A DNA stretch of 64,000 bases from Caballeronia sp. INDeC2 (GTDB lineage: Bacteria > Pseudomonadota > Gammaproteobacteria > Burkholderiales > Burkholderiaceae). The number at the start of each line of letters is the position of its first letter. Within the stretch, counting starts at the first letter, position 1. Below the pieces are notes generated by a model, which worked only from the letters and a program-made list of their open reading frames with translations, had not been told where the DNA came from and ran no database searches. Both the position numbers and the translations under genes were made by a program. This document shows positions 27,036 through 35,890 of this stretch, one piece after another. The DNA lies in assembly GCF_023631325.1 (NCBI RefSeq), contig NZ_JALQDG010000041.1, positions 124,001-188,000 on the forward strand, given 5' to 3'.

Positions 27036-28257
27036 GTGCGAAGAGCGTCACGCAGTTCGCCGCGAGCAGATACCACGCGGGCGTCATCACGTTGCCCGTT
27101 GCGCCGACGAGCCATGCGACCGCGAGCGGAGAGAAGCCGCCGAAGATGACGACGCCGAAGGTGTAGATAATCGAGAGACTTGCCGCGCGCCGATGCCTCG
27201 GAAAGGCTTCGAGCATGATCACGGAGCCTGCGCCCGCGTTGTTCAGCGCGATCGCGACATACAGCAGGATGATCACGAGCGCCGCCGTATCCGATGCGCC
27301 TTGCGTGAGCGCATGAAACGCGGGGTATGCCGTAGCAAGCGCGCCGACGAGCGATGCGTATTGCAGCGTCTTGCGGCTCATCAGGCGATCGGCGGCGAGC
27401 GCGACGAGCGGCGTGACGATTAGAATCACGAGACCGGAGAGCGATGCGATCAGGAAGCTGATCGCCGGCGGCCGTTGCAACGTATGCGTGAGATAGCTCG
27501 GCATGTACAACACGGCAATGTAGATGCTCGATGAAGGCGCGGCCATCATCAGGATGCCGCATGCGAGCGGGCGTGCATGTTCGCGAAGCACGATCGCGAG
27601 CGGCGTGCGTGCGGGACGCGCCTTCGTTGCCGATGCTTCGCCCGGCATGCGGCGAAGAAACCAGCCGAGCGGCGCGATCAATCCGCCGATGACGAAGGGC
27701 ACGCGCCATCCCCATTGCACGAGTTGCTCGTGCGACAGCCACGCGGAGGTGCACGCGCCGACGAGCGCCGCCGCGCATGCAGCCGCGCCCTGGCTTGCAC
27801 CGCGCCAACTGACCATGAAGCAGCGCCGTTCATAGGGCACGGACTCCATCAGCAGCGCCGATGCTGGGCCGATCTCGCCGCCCGCCGCGAGTCCTTGCAA
27901 AAGCCGCGCAAACACGATCAGCACGGTCGCGCTCGCGCCGATCGACGCATGCGTCGGCAGACACGCGATCAGCCAGGTGCCCGCCGCCATCGACGCGATC
28001 GATAGCCGCATGCCGGCCTCGCGGCCGTGCCGGTCCGCGTATCGGCCGATCAGCATCGCACCGAGCGGACGCATGACGAAGCCCGCACCGAATGTCGCGA
28101 GCGAGAGCAATAACGACGAAGCGGCGTCGTGCGCGGGAAAGAAGAGCCTTCCGATGATGGCCGCGGAGAAGCCGTACACGGTGAAGTCGTAGGCGACGAA
28201 GCCATTGCTGATGACTGTAGCAACGATGATGCGGGTCAAAGGTTCTCTTTGGCTCAT
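26986..28257 (-). CDS. MFS transporter (metabolite:H+ symporter type)
   Basis: 423 residues with 12 membrane helices. Motif A-like loops are clear (MLIGRYADRHGREAGM after TM2-3, LAADRLMSRK after TM8-9), and the N-terminus VISNGFVAYDFTVYGF is typical of the SHS/ProP-like branch that carries organic acids or osmolytes. ATG 28257 is chosen over an upstream start that adds 13 polar residues. Its 3' end overlaps the convergent AraC gene by 50 bp. Substrate unknown. Confidence 0.88.
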   Translation of the reverse strand: MSQREPLTRIIVATVISNGFVAYDFTVYGFSAAIIGRLFFPAHDAASSLLLSLATFGAGFVMRPLGAMLIGRYADRHGREAGMRLSIASMAAGTWLIACLPTHASIGASATVLIVFARLLQGLAAGGEIGPASALLMESVPYERRCFMVSWRGASQGAAACAAALVGACTSAWLSHEQLVQWGWRVPFVIGGLIAPLGWFLRRMPGEASATKARPARTPLAIVLREHARPLACGILMMAAPSSSIYIAVLYMPSYLTHTLQRPPAISFLIASLSGLVILIVTPLVALAADRLMSRKTLQYASLVGALATAYPAFHALTQGASDTAALVIILLYVAIALNNAGAGSVIMLEAFPRHRRAASLSIIYTFGVVIFGGFSPLAVAWLVGATGNVMTPAWYLLAANCVTLFALSRFPERPLSARRACA

Positions 28258-28425
28258 GTACGAACGGGAATTGATGCGTTTGAATCCGGCTTCCAATATT
28301 AACGGCCGAATGACTTATAACTTTTAATGCTTCGTCGTGTTCGTCATGAATACAAGGCGAGTAATATACGATCACCTTTCAAATGTGTGGCTTCGCATTC
28401 CGCTTACGAACGAGGAATCGCCTTC

Positions 28426-29307
28426 ATGGATGACGCCACGCGCGAATTCGACCGGCTGCGCCCTCGCTTGCAGGGCATCGCCTATCGCATGCTCGGCTCG
28501 GTCGCCGAGGCGGAAGATATCGTGCAGGACGTGTGGCTACGCTGGCATGCGGCGGCGCGCGAAGCTATCGAGAATGCCGAAGCGTGGCTCGTCGCCGTGA
28601 CGACGCGCCATTCGATCGACCGGCTGCGCGCCGCGAAATTGCAGCGCGAGCATTATGCGGGCATCTGGTTGCCCGAACCGCACATCACCGAGCTGCCCGC
28701 GACGCCCGAAGAAGTCACCGAACGCGCGGACGATGTGTCGGTGGCGTTTCTGATGCTGCTCGAACGCCTGACGCCCGAAGCGCGCGCGGCGTTCCTGCTG
28801 CGCGAAGTATTCGATGCCGATTATCCGGAGGTCGCGAGCATCATCGGCAAGACGGAGGCCGCGTGCCGCCAGCTCGTGAGCCGCGCCAAGGCACAACTGC
28901 GCGAGGAGCGTCCGCGCCGTTCTGTGCCGCGCGAAATTCACAGGCGTTTGCTGCATGCGTTCGCGCATGCGATCGAACACGGCGACTTCGCGTCCATGCA
29001 CGCGATGCTCGCCGAAGACGCGACGCTCCTCGGCGATGGCGGCGGCCGCGTGCAGAGTTTCCCGAAGCCACTACTCGGCGGCAAGCGCATCGCGCAGCTG
29101 TTCTATGCGGCCTTCCTGCGCTATGGACAAGGCGTGCGTCTCGAACTCGTCATGCTCAATGGCGAATGGGCGCTGTTGCGCTTCATCGACGGCAAACTCG
29201 AATCGGCGCAGACATACGACATCGAAGACGAGCGCATCGTGCGTATTCAAGTACAGCGCAATCCGGACAAGCTCGAACGTATCGCGGCGCGTTACGGCAA
29301 CGCGTGA
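28426..29307 (+). CDS. ECF41-type RNA polymerase sigma factor with SnoaL-like C-terminal domain
   Basis: 293 residues. Sigma region 2 (RMLGSVAEAEDIVQDVWLRW, about 21-40) and region 4 (about 108-160) are followed by a 120-residue SnoaL-like extension. All three ECF41 hallmarks are present: WLPEP (81-85), DGGGR (204-208) and NPDKL (279-283). In this group the extension replaces an anti-sigma factor and controls activity. ECF41 genes sit next to carboxymuconolactone decarboxylase, oxidoreductase or epimerase genes; here an AhpD-like gene follows 143 bp downstream. GAGGAA precedes the start by 9 bases. See the promoter match at 30403. Confidence 0.95.
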   Translation: MDDATREFDRLRPRLQGIAYRMLGSVAEAEDIVQDVWLRWHAAAREAIENAEAWLVAVTTRHSIDRLRAAKLQREHYAGIWLPEPHITELPATPEEVTERADDVSVAFLMLLERLTPEARAAFLLREVFDADYPEVASIIGKTEAACRQLVSRAKAQLREERPRRSVPREIHRRLLHAFAHAIEHGDFASMHAMLAEDATLLGDGGGRVQSFPKPLLGGKRIAQLFYAAFLRYGQGVRLELVMLNGEWALLRFIDGKLESAQTYDIEDERIVRIQVQRNPDKLERIAARYGNA

Positions 29308-29450
29308 TGTAGTGCCGCTGTGATTGATGCGCGCGAGGCAATAGCGTGCGCACGTTCGCGTGCCTACCGCGAGAACGCGCGCAAATTTACGATGACATCC
29401 ATGCCGGCCGCGGATTGCCGGCGATATCTTCAACCAGGCATGGAGCCATC

Positions 29451-29930
29451 ATGACGCAGCGAATCAACTACGTTCAACAATCACCGGAACTGTTCAAGAA
29501 GTTCTATGAGTTTAGTCAGGCGCTGCAGGAGTGTTCGATCGAGCGGACGACGCGCGACCTCGTGACGCTTCGCGCATCGCAGATGAATGGTTGTGCCTTT
29601 TGCGTCGATATGCATGTGAAGGAAGCGAAGATTCACGGCGAGCGCGAACTGCGCACGCATCATGTAGCGATCTGGCGCGAGTCGACCTTGTTCTCGCCGC
29701 GCGAACGCGCCGCGCTCGCGTGGACCGAAGTGCTCACGCGCATTCCCGAGCACGGCGTGTCCGACGAACTCTATGCGCGCGTGCGTGAGCAGTTCTCGGA
29801 AAAGGAACTGTCCGACCTGACCTACGCCATCATGGCGATCAACGGCTGGAATCGTGCGAATGTCGCGTTCCAGACGGTGCCGGGTTCGTCCGACAAGGCC
29901 TTCGGTCTCGACAAGGCGAACCTGTCGTAG
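29451..29930 (+). CDS. AhpD-like carboxymuconolactone decarboxylase-family protein (ECF41 partner)
   Basis: 159 residues. The redox pair C48-x-x-C51 with H55 (NGCAFCVDMH) defines the AhpD-like branch, which reduces peroxide-linked disulfides; LSDLTYAIMAINGWNR is the family C-terminal block. This is the expected neighbour of an ECF41 sigma factor and is probably the enzyme whose expression or substrate the system monitors. GGAG lies 6 bases before the ATG. The cupin gene follows 38 bp later in the same direction. Confidence 0.92.
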   Translation: MTQRINYVQQSPELFKKFYEFSQALQECSIERTTRDLVTLRASQMNGCAFCVDMHVKEAKIHGERELRTHHVAIWRESTLFSPRERAALAWTEVLTRIPEHGVSDELYARVREQFSEKELSDLTYAIMAINGWNRANVAFQTVPGSSDKAFGLDKANLS

Positions 29931-29968
29931 TGTGTTCGTGCCGTCATTCGATCATGGGAGAACGGATC

Positions 29969-30376
29969 ATGCACAGCATTCAACGCGTGGGACTCGCGCT
30001 CGTCTTCGGATGCGCGGCGCTCGTCACGGACACGGCGCTGGCCGCGCCCGAAGCTATCGTCAAGGAGCTCATGACGAAACCGCTGCCCGAATACCCGGAC
30101 AAGGAAGCGCTAATGATCAGCGTCGACTATCCCCCGGGCGCGGTGGATCCGGTGCATCGCCATGATGCGCATGCGTTCGTGTATGTGCTCGAAGGCACGA
30201 TCGTCATGCAGCTTCGCGGCGGCAAGGCCGTGACGCTCAAACCGGGCGATACCTTTTACGAAGGCCCTGACGATATCCACACGGTGGGCCGCAACGCCAG
30301 CAACACGAAGCCCGCGAAGTTCATCGTGCTGCTTCTCAAAGACAAGGGCAAACCGGTTCTTACGCCGGTTAAATAA
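29969..30376 (+). CDS. Exported cupin-domain protein
   Basis: 135 residues: a signal peptide (about 1-26, ending ALAA) and one cupin barrel. Metal-binding motif 1 is PVHRHDAHAFVYVLEG, and motif 2 is LKPGDTFYEGPDDIHTVGRN, with the His/Glu ligands in place. Small periplasmic cupins like this are common beside stress regulators; the reaction is unknown. GGGAG lies 8 bases before ATG 29969. Likely co-transcribed with the AhpD-like gene. Confidence 0.87.
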   Translation: MHSIQRVGLALVFGCAALVTDTALAAPEAIVKELMTKPLPEYPDKEALMISVDYPPGAVDPVHRHDAHAFVYVLEGTIVMQLRGGKAVTLKPGDTFYEGPDDIHTVGRNASNTKPAKFIVLLLKDKGKPVLTPVK

Positions 30377-30402
30377 AAGAATAAAAGAAAAGCGGCATGG
30401 CG

Positions 30403-30429
30403 TGTCACAAAGCGCAGCGCGTGAACGTC
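30403..30429 (+). promoter_or_regulatory. Exact match to the ECF41 promoter consensus (TGTCACA-N16-CGTC)
   Basis: TGTCACA at 30403-30409 and CGTC at 30426-30429 are separated by exactly 16 bases. This is the consensus published for ECF41 sigma factors, with no mismatch and the right spacing. It lies in the non-coding gap after the cupin gene, pointing at the LysR gene whose ATG is 33 bp further on. With a sigma factor carrying all ECF41 motifs 2 kb upstream, it is probably its target. Transcription from here has not been shown. Confidence 0.7.
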
Positions 30430-30462
30430 TAGTGAGACAGAACCACTACGTTTCGTGCCGCC

Positions 30463-31470
30463 ATGCCATCAGAACTTGTGTGTCATTCCGACGATTCGCT
30501 CGCGTATAGCTTCGTGACGAGTTATGCGGGCGTCGTTTCTTTTCTGGCCGTCGCCAATGAAGGCAGCTTCGCGAAAGCAAGCGATCGCCTTGGCATTGGC
30601 CGGTCCGCGGTCAGCCGCAACGTGCAGAAGCTGGAAGCACAGCTCGATGCGCGTCTCTTTCTTCGCACCACGCGAAGTACGTCGCTCACGCGCGAGGGCG
30701 AACTCTTCTACAAGAACTGTCAGCCGGGCGTCGAGCGCATCGTGCAGGCGCTCGAGGACATGCGCGAACTGCGCAACGGGCCACCGCGTGGACACTTGCG
30801 CATAGCATCTGCACCGGGTTTCGGCCGCAGGATCGTCGCGCCGCTTCTATCCGGCTTCAATGCACGCTATCCGCACATTGCGCTTGAACTCGTGTTGAGC
30901 GATCGTCCGTGCGATTTTACGGCAGAGCGTGTCGATGTCGCATTCCGCGATGGTCATATGGAAGACAGCGAAGTCGTCGCGAAGCAGTTGATACCGATGC
31001 AGATGGTCGTATGCGCATCGCCGGAATACGCGCGCGAGCACGGCTTGCCTCGTCATGTCGATGAACTGGAAGAGCATCGATACATCAACTTCCGTACGTC
31101 GGCGGGGCGTATCGCCGATTGGGAGTTCAAGGTCGATGGCTTGGCGCTCAAGCGCTCGCTCGCGGCGATGCAAACGTTCAACGACATCGACTTGATGCTG
31201 CATGCGGTGCTCGGCGGGCAGGGCATCGCGCAACTGCCCGCGTATCTCGTGTGCGATTCGCTCAAGGCCGGGCGGCTCGTCATATGTCTCGCACAACATG
31301 CGCCAGACGACGGCGGACACTATCTCTGCTATCTCAGCCGCAAGCATTTGCCGGCGCGGGTGCGGGTGTTTGTCGATTACATGACCGAGCATACGCGCGC
31401 GCTCGATCTGCATTGCCTTACGACCGACATGTTCAACAACAGTGAATCATCGCTCGTGATCGCCGATTGA
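30463..31470 (+). CDS. LysR-family transcriptional regulator
   Basis: 335 residues. The N-terminal winged HTH is clear (VVSFLAVANEGSFAKASDRLG, then IGRSAVSRNVQKLEAQL), followed by the PBP2-like effector domain (about 105-310). The branch resembles CrgA/DsdC-like LysRs that control an adjacent oxidoreductase. The 15 residues before the HTH are unusual in length, so a start slightly downstream is possible. It lies just behind an ECF41-type promoter and ahead of the NmrA and Ohr genes on the same strand, so it may link the sigma factor to them. Confidence 0.88.
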   Translation: MPSELVCHSDDSLAYSFVTSYAGVVSFLAVANEGSFAKASDRLGIGRSAVSRNVQKLEAQLDARLFLRTTRSTSLTREGELFYKNCQPGVERIVQALEDMRELRNGPPRGHLRIASAPGFGRRIVAPLLSGFNARYPHIALELVLSDRPCDFTAERVDVAFRDGHMEDSEVVAKQLIPMQMVVCASPEYAREHGLPRHVDELEEHRYINFRTSAGRIADWEFKVDGLALKRSLAAMQTFNDIDLMLHAVLGGQGIAQLPAYLVCDSLKAGRLVICLAQHAPDDGGHYLCYLSRKHLPARVRVFVDYMTEHTRALDLHCLTTDMFNNSESSLVIAD

Positions 31471-31570
31471 TGCATCGAAGGCAACACCGCGCGTCCGATG
31501 ACGGCGCTAGCGGATGCGTGCTCGTACACGGAAAATTCATCAACCGCGCATCGTTTAAAAGGAGAGCATC

Positions 31571-32323
31571 ATGAAGATCGTAGTGATAGGTGGAAGCGGG
31601 CTCATCGGCAGCAAGGTCGTGAATAACTTGCTTGCGCGCGGACATGAAGTTATCGCCGCTTCGCCGGCATCGGGCGTCGATACGATGACGGGCAAAGGCC
31701 TGAAAGAAGCGTTGCAGGATGCGCGCGTGGTCGTCGACGTCGCCAATTCACCTTCGTTCGAAGACAAGGCCGTGCTCGAATTCTTCGAGACGTCGGGACG
31801 CAATCTCTTCGCTGCGGAAAAGGCGGCGGGCGTTGCGCATCATGTGGCGCTTTCGGTCGTGGGCACGGATCGCCTTGCGCAAAGCGGTTATTTTCGCGGC
31901 AAGATCGCGCAAGAGAAGCTGATTCGCGAATCGGGCGTGCCGTACACGATCGTGCAGTCGACGCAGTTCTTCGAATTTCTCGGCGGCATTGCGAAAGCGA
32001 GCGCCAATGAAGACGCAGTGCATCTGTCGGATGCGTACATACAGCCGATTGCCTCCGGCGATGTCGCGAGCGCCGTCGCCAATCGTGCTGTCGACGCGCC
32101 GGTGAACGGCGTGGTCGAAATTGCAGGCCCGGAGAAGTCGCGTCTTTCCGATCTCATGCAGCGCTATTTCAAAGCGACGGGCGATGCAAGGACGGTCGTC
32201 GCCGACGAGAACGCGCTTTACTTCGGCGCGCAACTCGCAGCGGACACGCTGTTGCCGGGTCCGCAAGCGCAACTCGGCGCGGTGAACTTCGATACATGGT
32301 TCGAGCAAAGCACGGCGCATTGA
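31571..32323 (+). CDS. NmrA-like NAD(P)-binding SDR-family protein
   Basis: 250 residues. An N-terminal Rossmann motif (VIGGSGLIGSKVVNNLLARG) is followed by the atypical SDR/NmrA pattern (VVDVANSPSFED, HHVALSVVG, SGVPYTIVQSTQFFEF) with no classical YxxxK pair. Such proteins act as NAD(P)H sensors or quinone reductases. It is an epimerase-fold protein of the kind associated with ECF41 loci. AAGGAGA precedes the ATG. It lies 100 bp after the LysR gene and 17 bp before ohr. Confidence 0.88.
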   Translation: MKIVVIGGSGLIGSKVVNNLLARGHEVIAASPASGVDTMTGKGLKEALQDARVVVDVANSPSFEDKAVLEFFETSGRNLFAAEKAAGVAHHVALSVVGTDRLAQSGYFRGKIAQEKLIRESGVPYTIVQSTQFFEFLGGIAKASANEDAVHLSDAYIQPIASGDVASAVANRAVDAPVNGVVEIAGPEKSRLSDLMQRYFKATGDARTVVADENALYFGAQLAADTLLPGPQAQLGAVNFDTWFEQSTAH

Positions 32324-32340
32324 GCGTTCAGAAGGTTGTC

Positions 32341-32853
32341 ATGGCGCCACTCCATCCGCCGTCTGTGAGCCTACTCGACAAGTATCAAGGGCACGACGTG
32401 CAGCCGTTGTATTCGACGACAGTCACTGTCACGGGCGGCGATGCAGGTCATGGCCGCGCGTCGGGTGTGGCCCGCTCCGACGATGGCAATCTCGAACTCG
32501 ACCTGCGCATGCCGCAAGCGCTCGGCGGTCCCGGCGGCGGCACGAATCCCGAGCAGTTGTTCGCCGCAGGCTATGCCGCGTGCTTTCATGGCGCACTGGT
32601 CTTGTTGGCGGCGCGCGCGGGCATCGCGGTTGAGCATACAAGCGTGTCCGTTACAGTCGAATTCGGCCGCGATCCGATGGACGGCCTCTTCGTGCTCACC
32701 GCGCACGTGCGCGTTCAAATGCCTGGCGTCGAACGCACGACGGCGGAAGAACTCGTGCGCAATACCGAGCGCTTTTGCCCTTATACGAAGATGACGCGCA
32801 AGGGCATCGTCAATATAGTTGCGCTTGCAAGCAAAGGCACTCGCACCGTCTGA
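32341..32853 (+). CDS. ohr: Organic hydroperoxide resistance protein (OsmC/Ohr)
   Basis: 170 residues. Reduces organic hydroperoxides using two cysteines: C81 in GYAACFHGALV (peroxidatic) and C146 in RFCPYTKMTR (resolving). The block LGGPGGGTNPEQLFAAGYAAC is diagnostic for Ohr rather than OsmC. The N-terminus is about 20 residues longer than usual. A ribosome site (AGAAGG) is present. No OhrR gene is adjacent; control may come from the LysR or the ECF41 sigma factor upstream. Confidence 0.92.
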   Translation: MAPLHPPSVSLLDKYQGHDVQPLYSTTVTVTGGDAGHGRASGVARSDDGNLELDLRMPQALGGPGGGTNPEQLFAAGYAACFHGALVLLAARAGIAVEHTSVSVTVEFGRDPMDGLFVLTAHVRVQMPGVERTTAEELVRNTERFCPYTKMTRKGIVNIVALASKGTRTV

Positions 32854-32993
32854 TGCAATAGCCGATCAGCTCGATTTTCAAGGGTTGCCACCGCCGTGCA
32901 AGCGTGCGATGCTTCGCCGTGCTGTAAATCAATCAAAACAAGAACGGCCCGAGCGAGACCAGTCCGGTTCACTCATCCTTTTGAGGAGGGAGC

Positions 32994-34643
32994 ATGATCG
33001 CACTGTCATCGTATCGCGCGGCGCACGAGGCGTCGCGGCGTTTCCAGTTCAAGGCACGCGCAATGTTATGCGGCTGGCTCGTCATGAGCGCGGCTGCGAA
33101 TCTCGCCTATGCGGACGCGCAAATCGGTTATACGCTGCCGCCTCCGCCAAGCGAGCTATACGGCGATCTTTTCGTCGCCGTGCAGACACAGGGCGTTTAT
33201 CCCGATCAAAAGACTTTCGTCGACGCGGTGCCCAAGATCGATCCCGCGCAGATCGTTCAAGCCTATCATCAGCAGATGTCGGTGCCGGGCTTTTCGCTCA
33301 AGACCTTCGTCGGACAGTACTTCACGCCGCCGACGGATCAGGTCATTACGCCGCCGCCGAATCAGACGCTGCGCGAACATATCGACTGGCTCTGGCCCGA
33401 ACTGACACGATTGACGACGACCGCCAACGTGCCGCCGAATAGCTCGCTGATTCCAATGCCCAAGCAATACGTCGTGCCGGGCGGGCGCTTTCGCGAAGGC
33501 TACTACTGGGACACGTATTTCACGATGCTGGGTCTTCAGGAAGCCGGCCGCGAAGATCTCGTCGACGACATGCTCGATAACTTCGCGTATCTGATCGACA
33601 CGATCGGACATATTCCCAATGGCAATCGCACGTACTATGTGAGTCGCTCGCAGCCGCCTTTCTTCTCTTATATGGTCGAACTTGCCGCCCACAAGGAAGG
33701 CGGACGTGTTTATCAGAAGTATTTGCCGCAATTGCGAAAGGAATATAACTACTGGATGCAGGGCGCGAATACGTTGCAACCGGGCGGTGCGGTGCGCAAC
33801 GTCGTCATGCTGCCGGACAAGACCGTGCTCAATCGCTATTGGGACGAACGCGACACGCCACGTGATGAATCTTATTCGGAAGACGTAGCCACCGCAAAAC
33901 AGGTCATGAATCGTCCGGCGAACGAGGTCTATCGCGATCTGCGCGCGGCGGCCGAAAGCGGCTGGGACTTCAGCTCGCGCTGGTTCGGCGACAACACGAC
34001 GCTCGCGACGATCCGCACGACATCGATTATTCCCGTCGATCTGAATAGCCTGATGTTCCACCTCGAAACGACGATCGCGGTCGGGTGCGGCGAGGCGCGC
34101 GATTTCGGTTGCGTGGGCGAATTCGTCGGGCGCGCGGCCAAGCGTGCAATCGGCATCAACAAGTATCTCTGGAACAAGAACGGATATTACGGCGATTACG
34201 ACTGGAAGCTCGCGCAGCCGCGCAATAACCTATCGGCGGCGATGCTTTATCCGCTCTTTGCGAACGCGGCGTGGCCGGAGCGCGCACACAAGACGGCGGA
34301 GACGGTCGAAGCGATGTTGCTGAAGCCGGGCGGGCTCACTACGACCACGTACAACACCAAGCAGCAATGGGATGCGCCGAATGGCTGGGCGCCATTGCAC
34401 TGGATCGCAATACAAGGTTTGAAGCGATACGGACGCAGCGATCTCGCGCAGCAGATCGGCACGCGCTTTCTCGCCGACGTGAATAACGTCTACAAGACGC
34501 AGCAGAAGCTTGTCGAGAAGTACATCGTGGAGGGCGAGGGAACGGGCGGCGGAGGAGGCGGTGAATATCCTTTGCAGGATGGCTTCGGATGGACCAATGG
34601 CGTCACGCTGAAGCTACTCGATCTCTACGCGCCAGGGCAATAA
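32994..34643 (+). CDS. treA: Periplasmic trehalase (GH37)
   Basis: 549 residues. Splits trehalose into two glucose molecules. A long signal sequence ends near AYA (about 40). Both family signatures are present: PGGRFREGYYWDTYF (from residue 162) and QWDAPNGWAPLHW. Expected catalytic residues are D325 (SGWDFSSRW) and E524 (GGEYPLQDGFGWTNG). A very strong ribosome site (GAGGAGGGAG) supports the start. It is transcribed alone and ends at a bidirectional hairpin. Confidence 0.96.
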   Translation: MIALSSYRAAHEASRRFQFKARAMLCGWLVMSAAANLAYADAQIGYTLPPPPSELYGDLFVAVQTQGVYPDQKTFVDAVPKIDPAQIVQAYHQQMSVPGFSLKTFVGQYFTPPTDQVITPPPNQTLREHIDWLWPELTRLTTTANVPPNSSLIPMPKQYVVPGGRFREGYYWDTYFTMLGLQEAGREDLVDDMLDNFAYLIDTIGHIPNGNRTYYVSRSQPPFFSYMVELAAHKEGGRVYQKYLPQLRKEYNYWMQGANTLQPGGAVRNVVMLPDKTVLNRYWDERDTPRDESYSEDVATAKQVMNRPANEVYRDLRAAAESGWDFSSRWFGDNTTLATIRTTSIIPVDLNSLMFHLETTIAVGCGEARDFGCVGEFVGRAAKRAIGINKYLWNKNGYYGDYDWKLAQPRNNLSAAMLYPLFANAAWPERAHKTAETVEAMLLKPGGLTTTTYNTKQQWDAPNGWAPLHWIAIQGLKRYGRSDLAQQIGTRFLADVNNVYKTQQKLVEKYIVEGEGTGGGGGGEYPLQDGFGWTNGVTLKLLDLYAPGQ

Positions 34644-34653
34644 GACTGCGATA

Positions 34654-34693
34654 CACCGGCATCGCCGCGATTCTTCATGCGGCGATGCCGGTG
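34654..34693. terminator. Bidirectional terminator hairpin between treA and the tautomerase gene
   Basis: Perfect 15-bp arms (34654-34668 and 34679-34693) around a 10-base loop. It sits 10 bp after treA and 2 bp after the convergent tautomerase stop. On the plus strand it is followed by a T-rich run (CTTCTTTTTCC), as in an intrinsic terminator. Confidence 0.8.
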
Positions 34694-34695
34694 CA

Positions 34696-34932
34696 TCAAC
34701 CTTCTTTTTCCTGCTTGCGCCGCCTGTATTCCTGCACCGGCAAACCGCCTACACCCCAGTTCTCCATCTCCACTTCTTCGATCACGACGAATGTGGCGTC
34801 GAGCGGCTTGTTCAACACGTCGAGCAACAACTGGCTAACGCCCTGGATGAGTTGCGCTTTCTCATCGGCGGTGACGGCATTCGTGCCGGGCTTATTGCCT
34901 TCGCGTGTGACCTGAATGGTGACCATCGGCAT
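34696..34932 (-). CDS. 4-oxalocrotonate tautomerase-family protein
   Basis: 78 residues. After Met removal, Pro2 would be the catalytic base of the tautomerase superfamily. The pattern MPMVTIQ, GTNAVTADEKAQLIQGVSQL, then VVIEEVEMENWGVGG fits small 4-OT-like homologues. These enzymes act on 2-hydroxymuconate or similar enols, but many orphans like this one have no known substrate. No aromatic degradation cluster is adjacent. Confidence 0.87.
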   Translation of the reverse strand: MPMVTIQVTREGNKPGTNAVTADEKAQLIQGVSQLLLDVLNKPLDATFVVIEEVEMENWGVGGLPVQEYRRRKQEKEG

Positions 34933-35000
34933 GGCGATCTCCTTGAGTCGGAAACATCGATGCGCCCGCTAAGGCACATTCGCAACCGGTGAAGAATCGA

Positions 35001-35711
35001 TCAATGTCCGGCGCTTTGACCGCCGTCGACGTGCAGGATTTCGCCCGTCACGAACGGCGCCGAATCAAGATACAGCACCGCGTTCACGATGTCGCTCATT
35101 TCGCCGATATGTCCCATCGGATGCAGGGCGCCTAGCGCTTCGTGCGTTTCGGGCGCGTGCATCGGCGACTTGATGATGCCGGGCGACACCGCATTCGCGC
35201 GAATGCCGGACTTCGCATATTCGATGGCCAGGGACTTCGTCGCGGCATTCAGGCCACCCTTTGTCAGCGAAGCCAGTACCGAAGGCACGCCGCTCACCGC
35301 ATGATCGACGAGCGACGTCGTGATGCTGACGATATGCCCGCTCTTGTTCTTCTCCATCTGCTCGACGGCGAGTTGCGCGACATGAAAGAATCCGTTCAGG
35401 TTCACGTTCAGAACCGCCGCATAATCTTCCTGCGTACATTGAGTGAAAGGCTTGGCGATGAAGATACCGGCATTGTTGACGAGCGTATCGATGCGGCCGA
35501 ACGTGGAGATCGCCGCCTCGACGACGCGTTGCGCGGTGGCGCGATCGCCGATATCGCCCGCGACAGCCACGACCTTCGGATCGTCCGGCTGCTGAATGGA
35601 ACGTGCGGTCGCGACGACGCGATAACCTTGCGCGCGAAATGCATTGACGATCTCAGCGCCGATGCCTTGCGATGCACCGGTAACGATAGCGACTTTGTTT
35701 GCGTTGCTCAT
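35001..35711 (-). CDS. Short-chain dehydrogenase-like protein lacking the catalytic Tyr
   Basis: 236 residues. The NAD(P)-binding loop TGASQGIG (11-18), the NNAG motif (79-82) and S129 are standard classical SDR features, and the C-terminus (SPGIIKSPMH, GEILHVDGG) is normal. At the active site, however, the lysine is K151 but the Tyr expected four residues before it is A147 (SVLASLTKGG). It may be an enzyme with a shifted proton donor or a non-catalytic binder. Start 35711 is backed by GAGG 6 bases upstream. It is divergent from the dehalogenase-like gene. Confidence 0.9.
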   Translation of the reverse strand: MSNANKVAIVTGASQGIGAEIVNAFRAQGYRVVATARSIQQPDDPKVVAVAGDIGDRATAQRVVEAAISTFGRIDTLVNNAGIFIAKPFTQCTQEDYAAVLNVNLNGFFHVAQLAVEQMEKNKSGHIVSITTSLVDHAVSGVPSVLASLTKGGLNAATKSLAIEYAKSGIRANAVSPGIIKSPMHAPETHEALGALHPMGHIGEMSDIVNAVLYLDSAPFVTGEILHVDGGQSAGH

Positions 35712-35890
35712 GATGAACCTCGATAGATGTGATGTGGGCCTGTTGCGGATCGGACCGATGGCCGATGGGTCGTAATGTAGGCCGTTCGAGATTCGTTGCG
35801 TACACACGCGATGGACAATCAGTCTTGCGCGCGAGGAACAAATGCGTCGCGGGCGAATCGATCAGATGAATGAATCAATGGAGCAACGAC

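Noticed and set aside
28327..28425. Longer N-terminus for the ECF41 sigma factor
   Set aside because: The extra 33 residues do not resemble sigma region 1/2, and ATG 28426 has GAGGAA at a good distance.
30345..30395. Terminator after the cupin gene
   Set aside because: A 6-bp AACCGG/CCGGTT stem is present, but it is followed by an A-rich rather than T-rich run, so it does not look like an intrinsic terminator on the plus strand.
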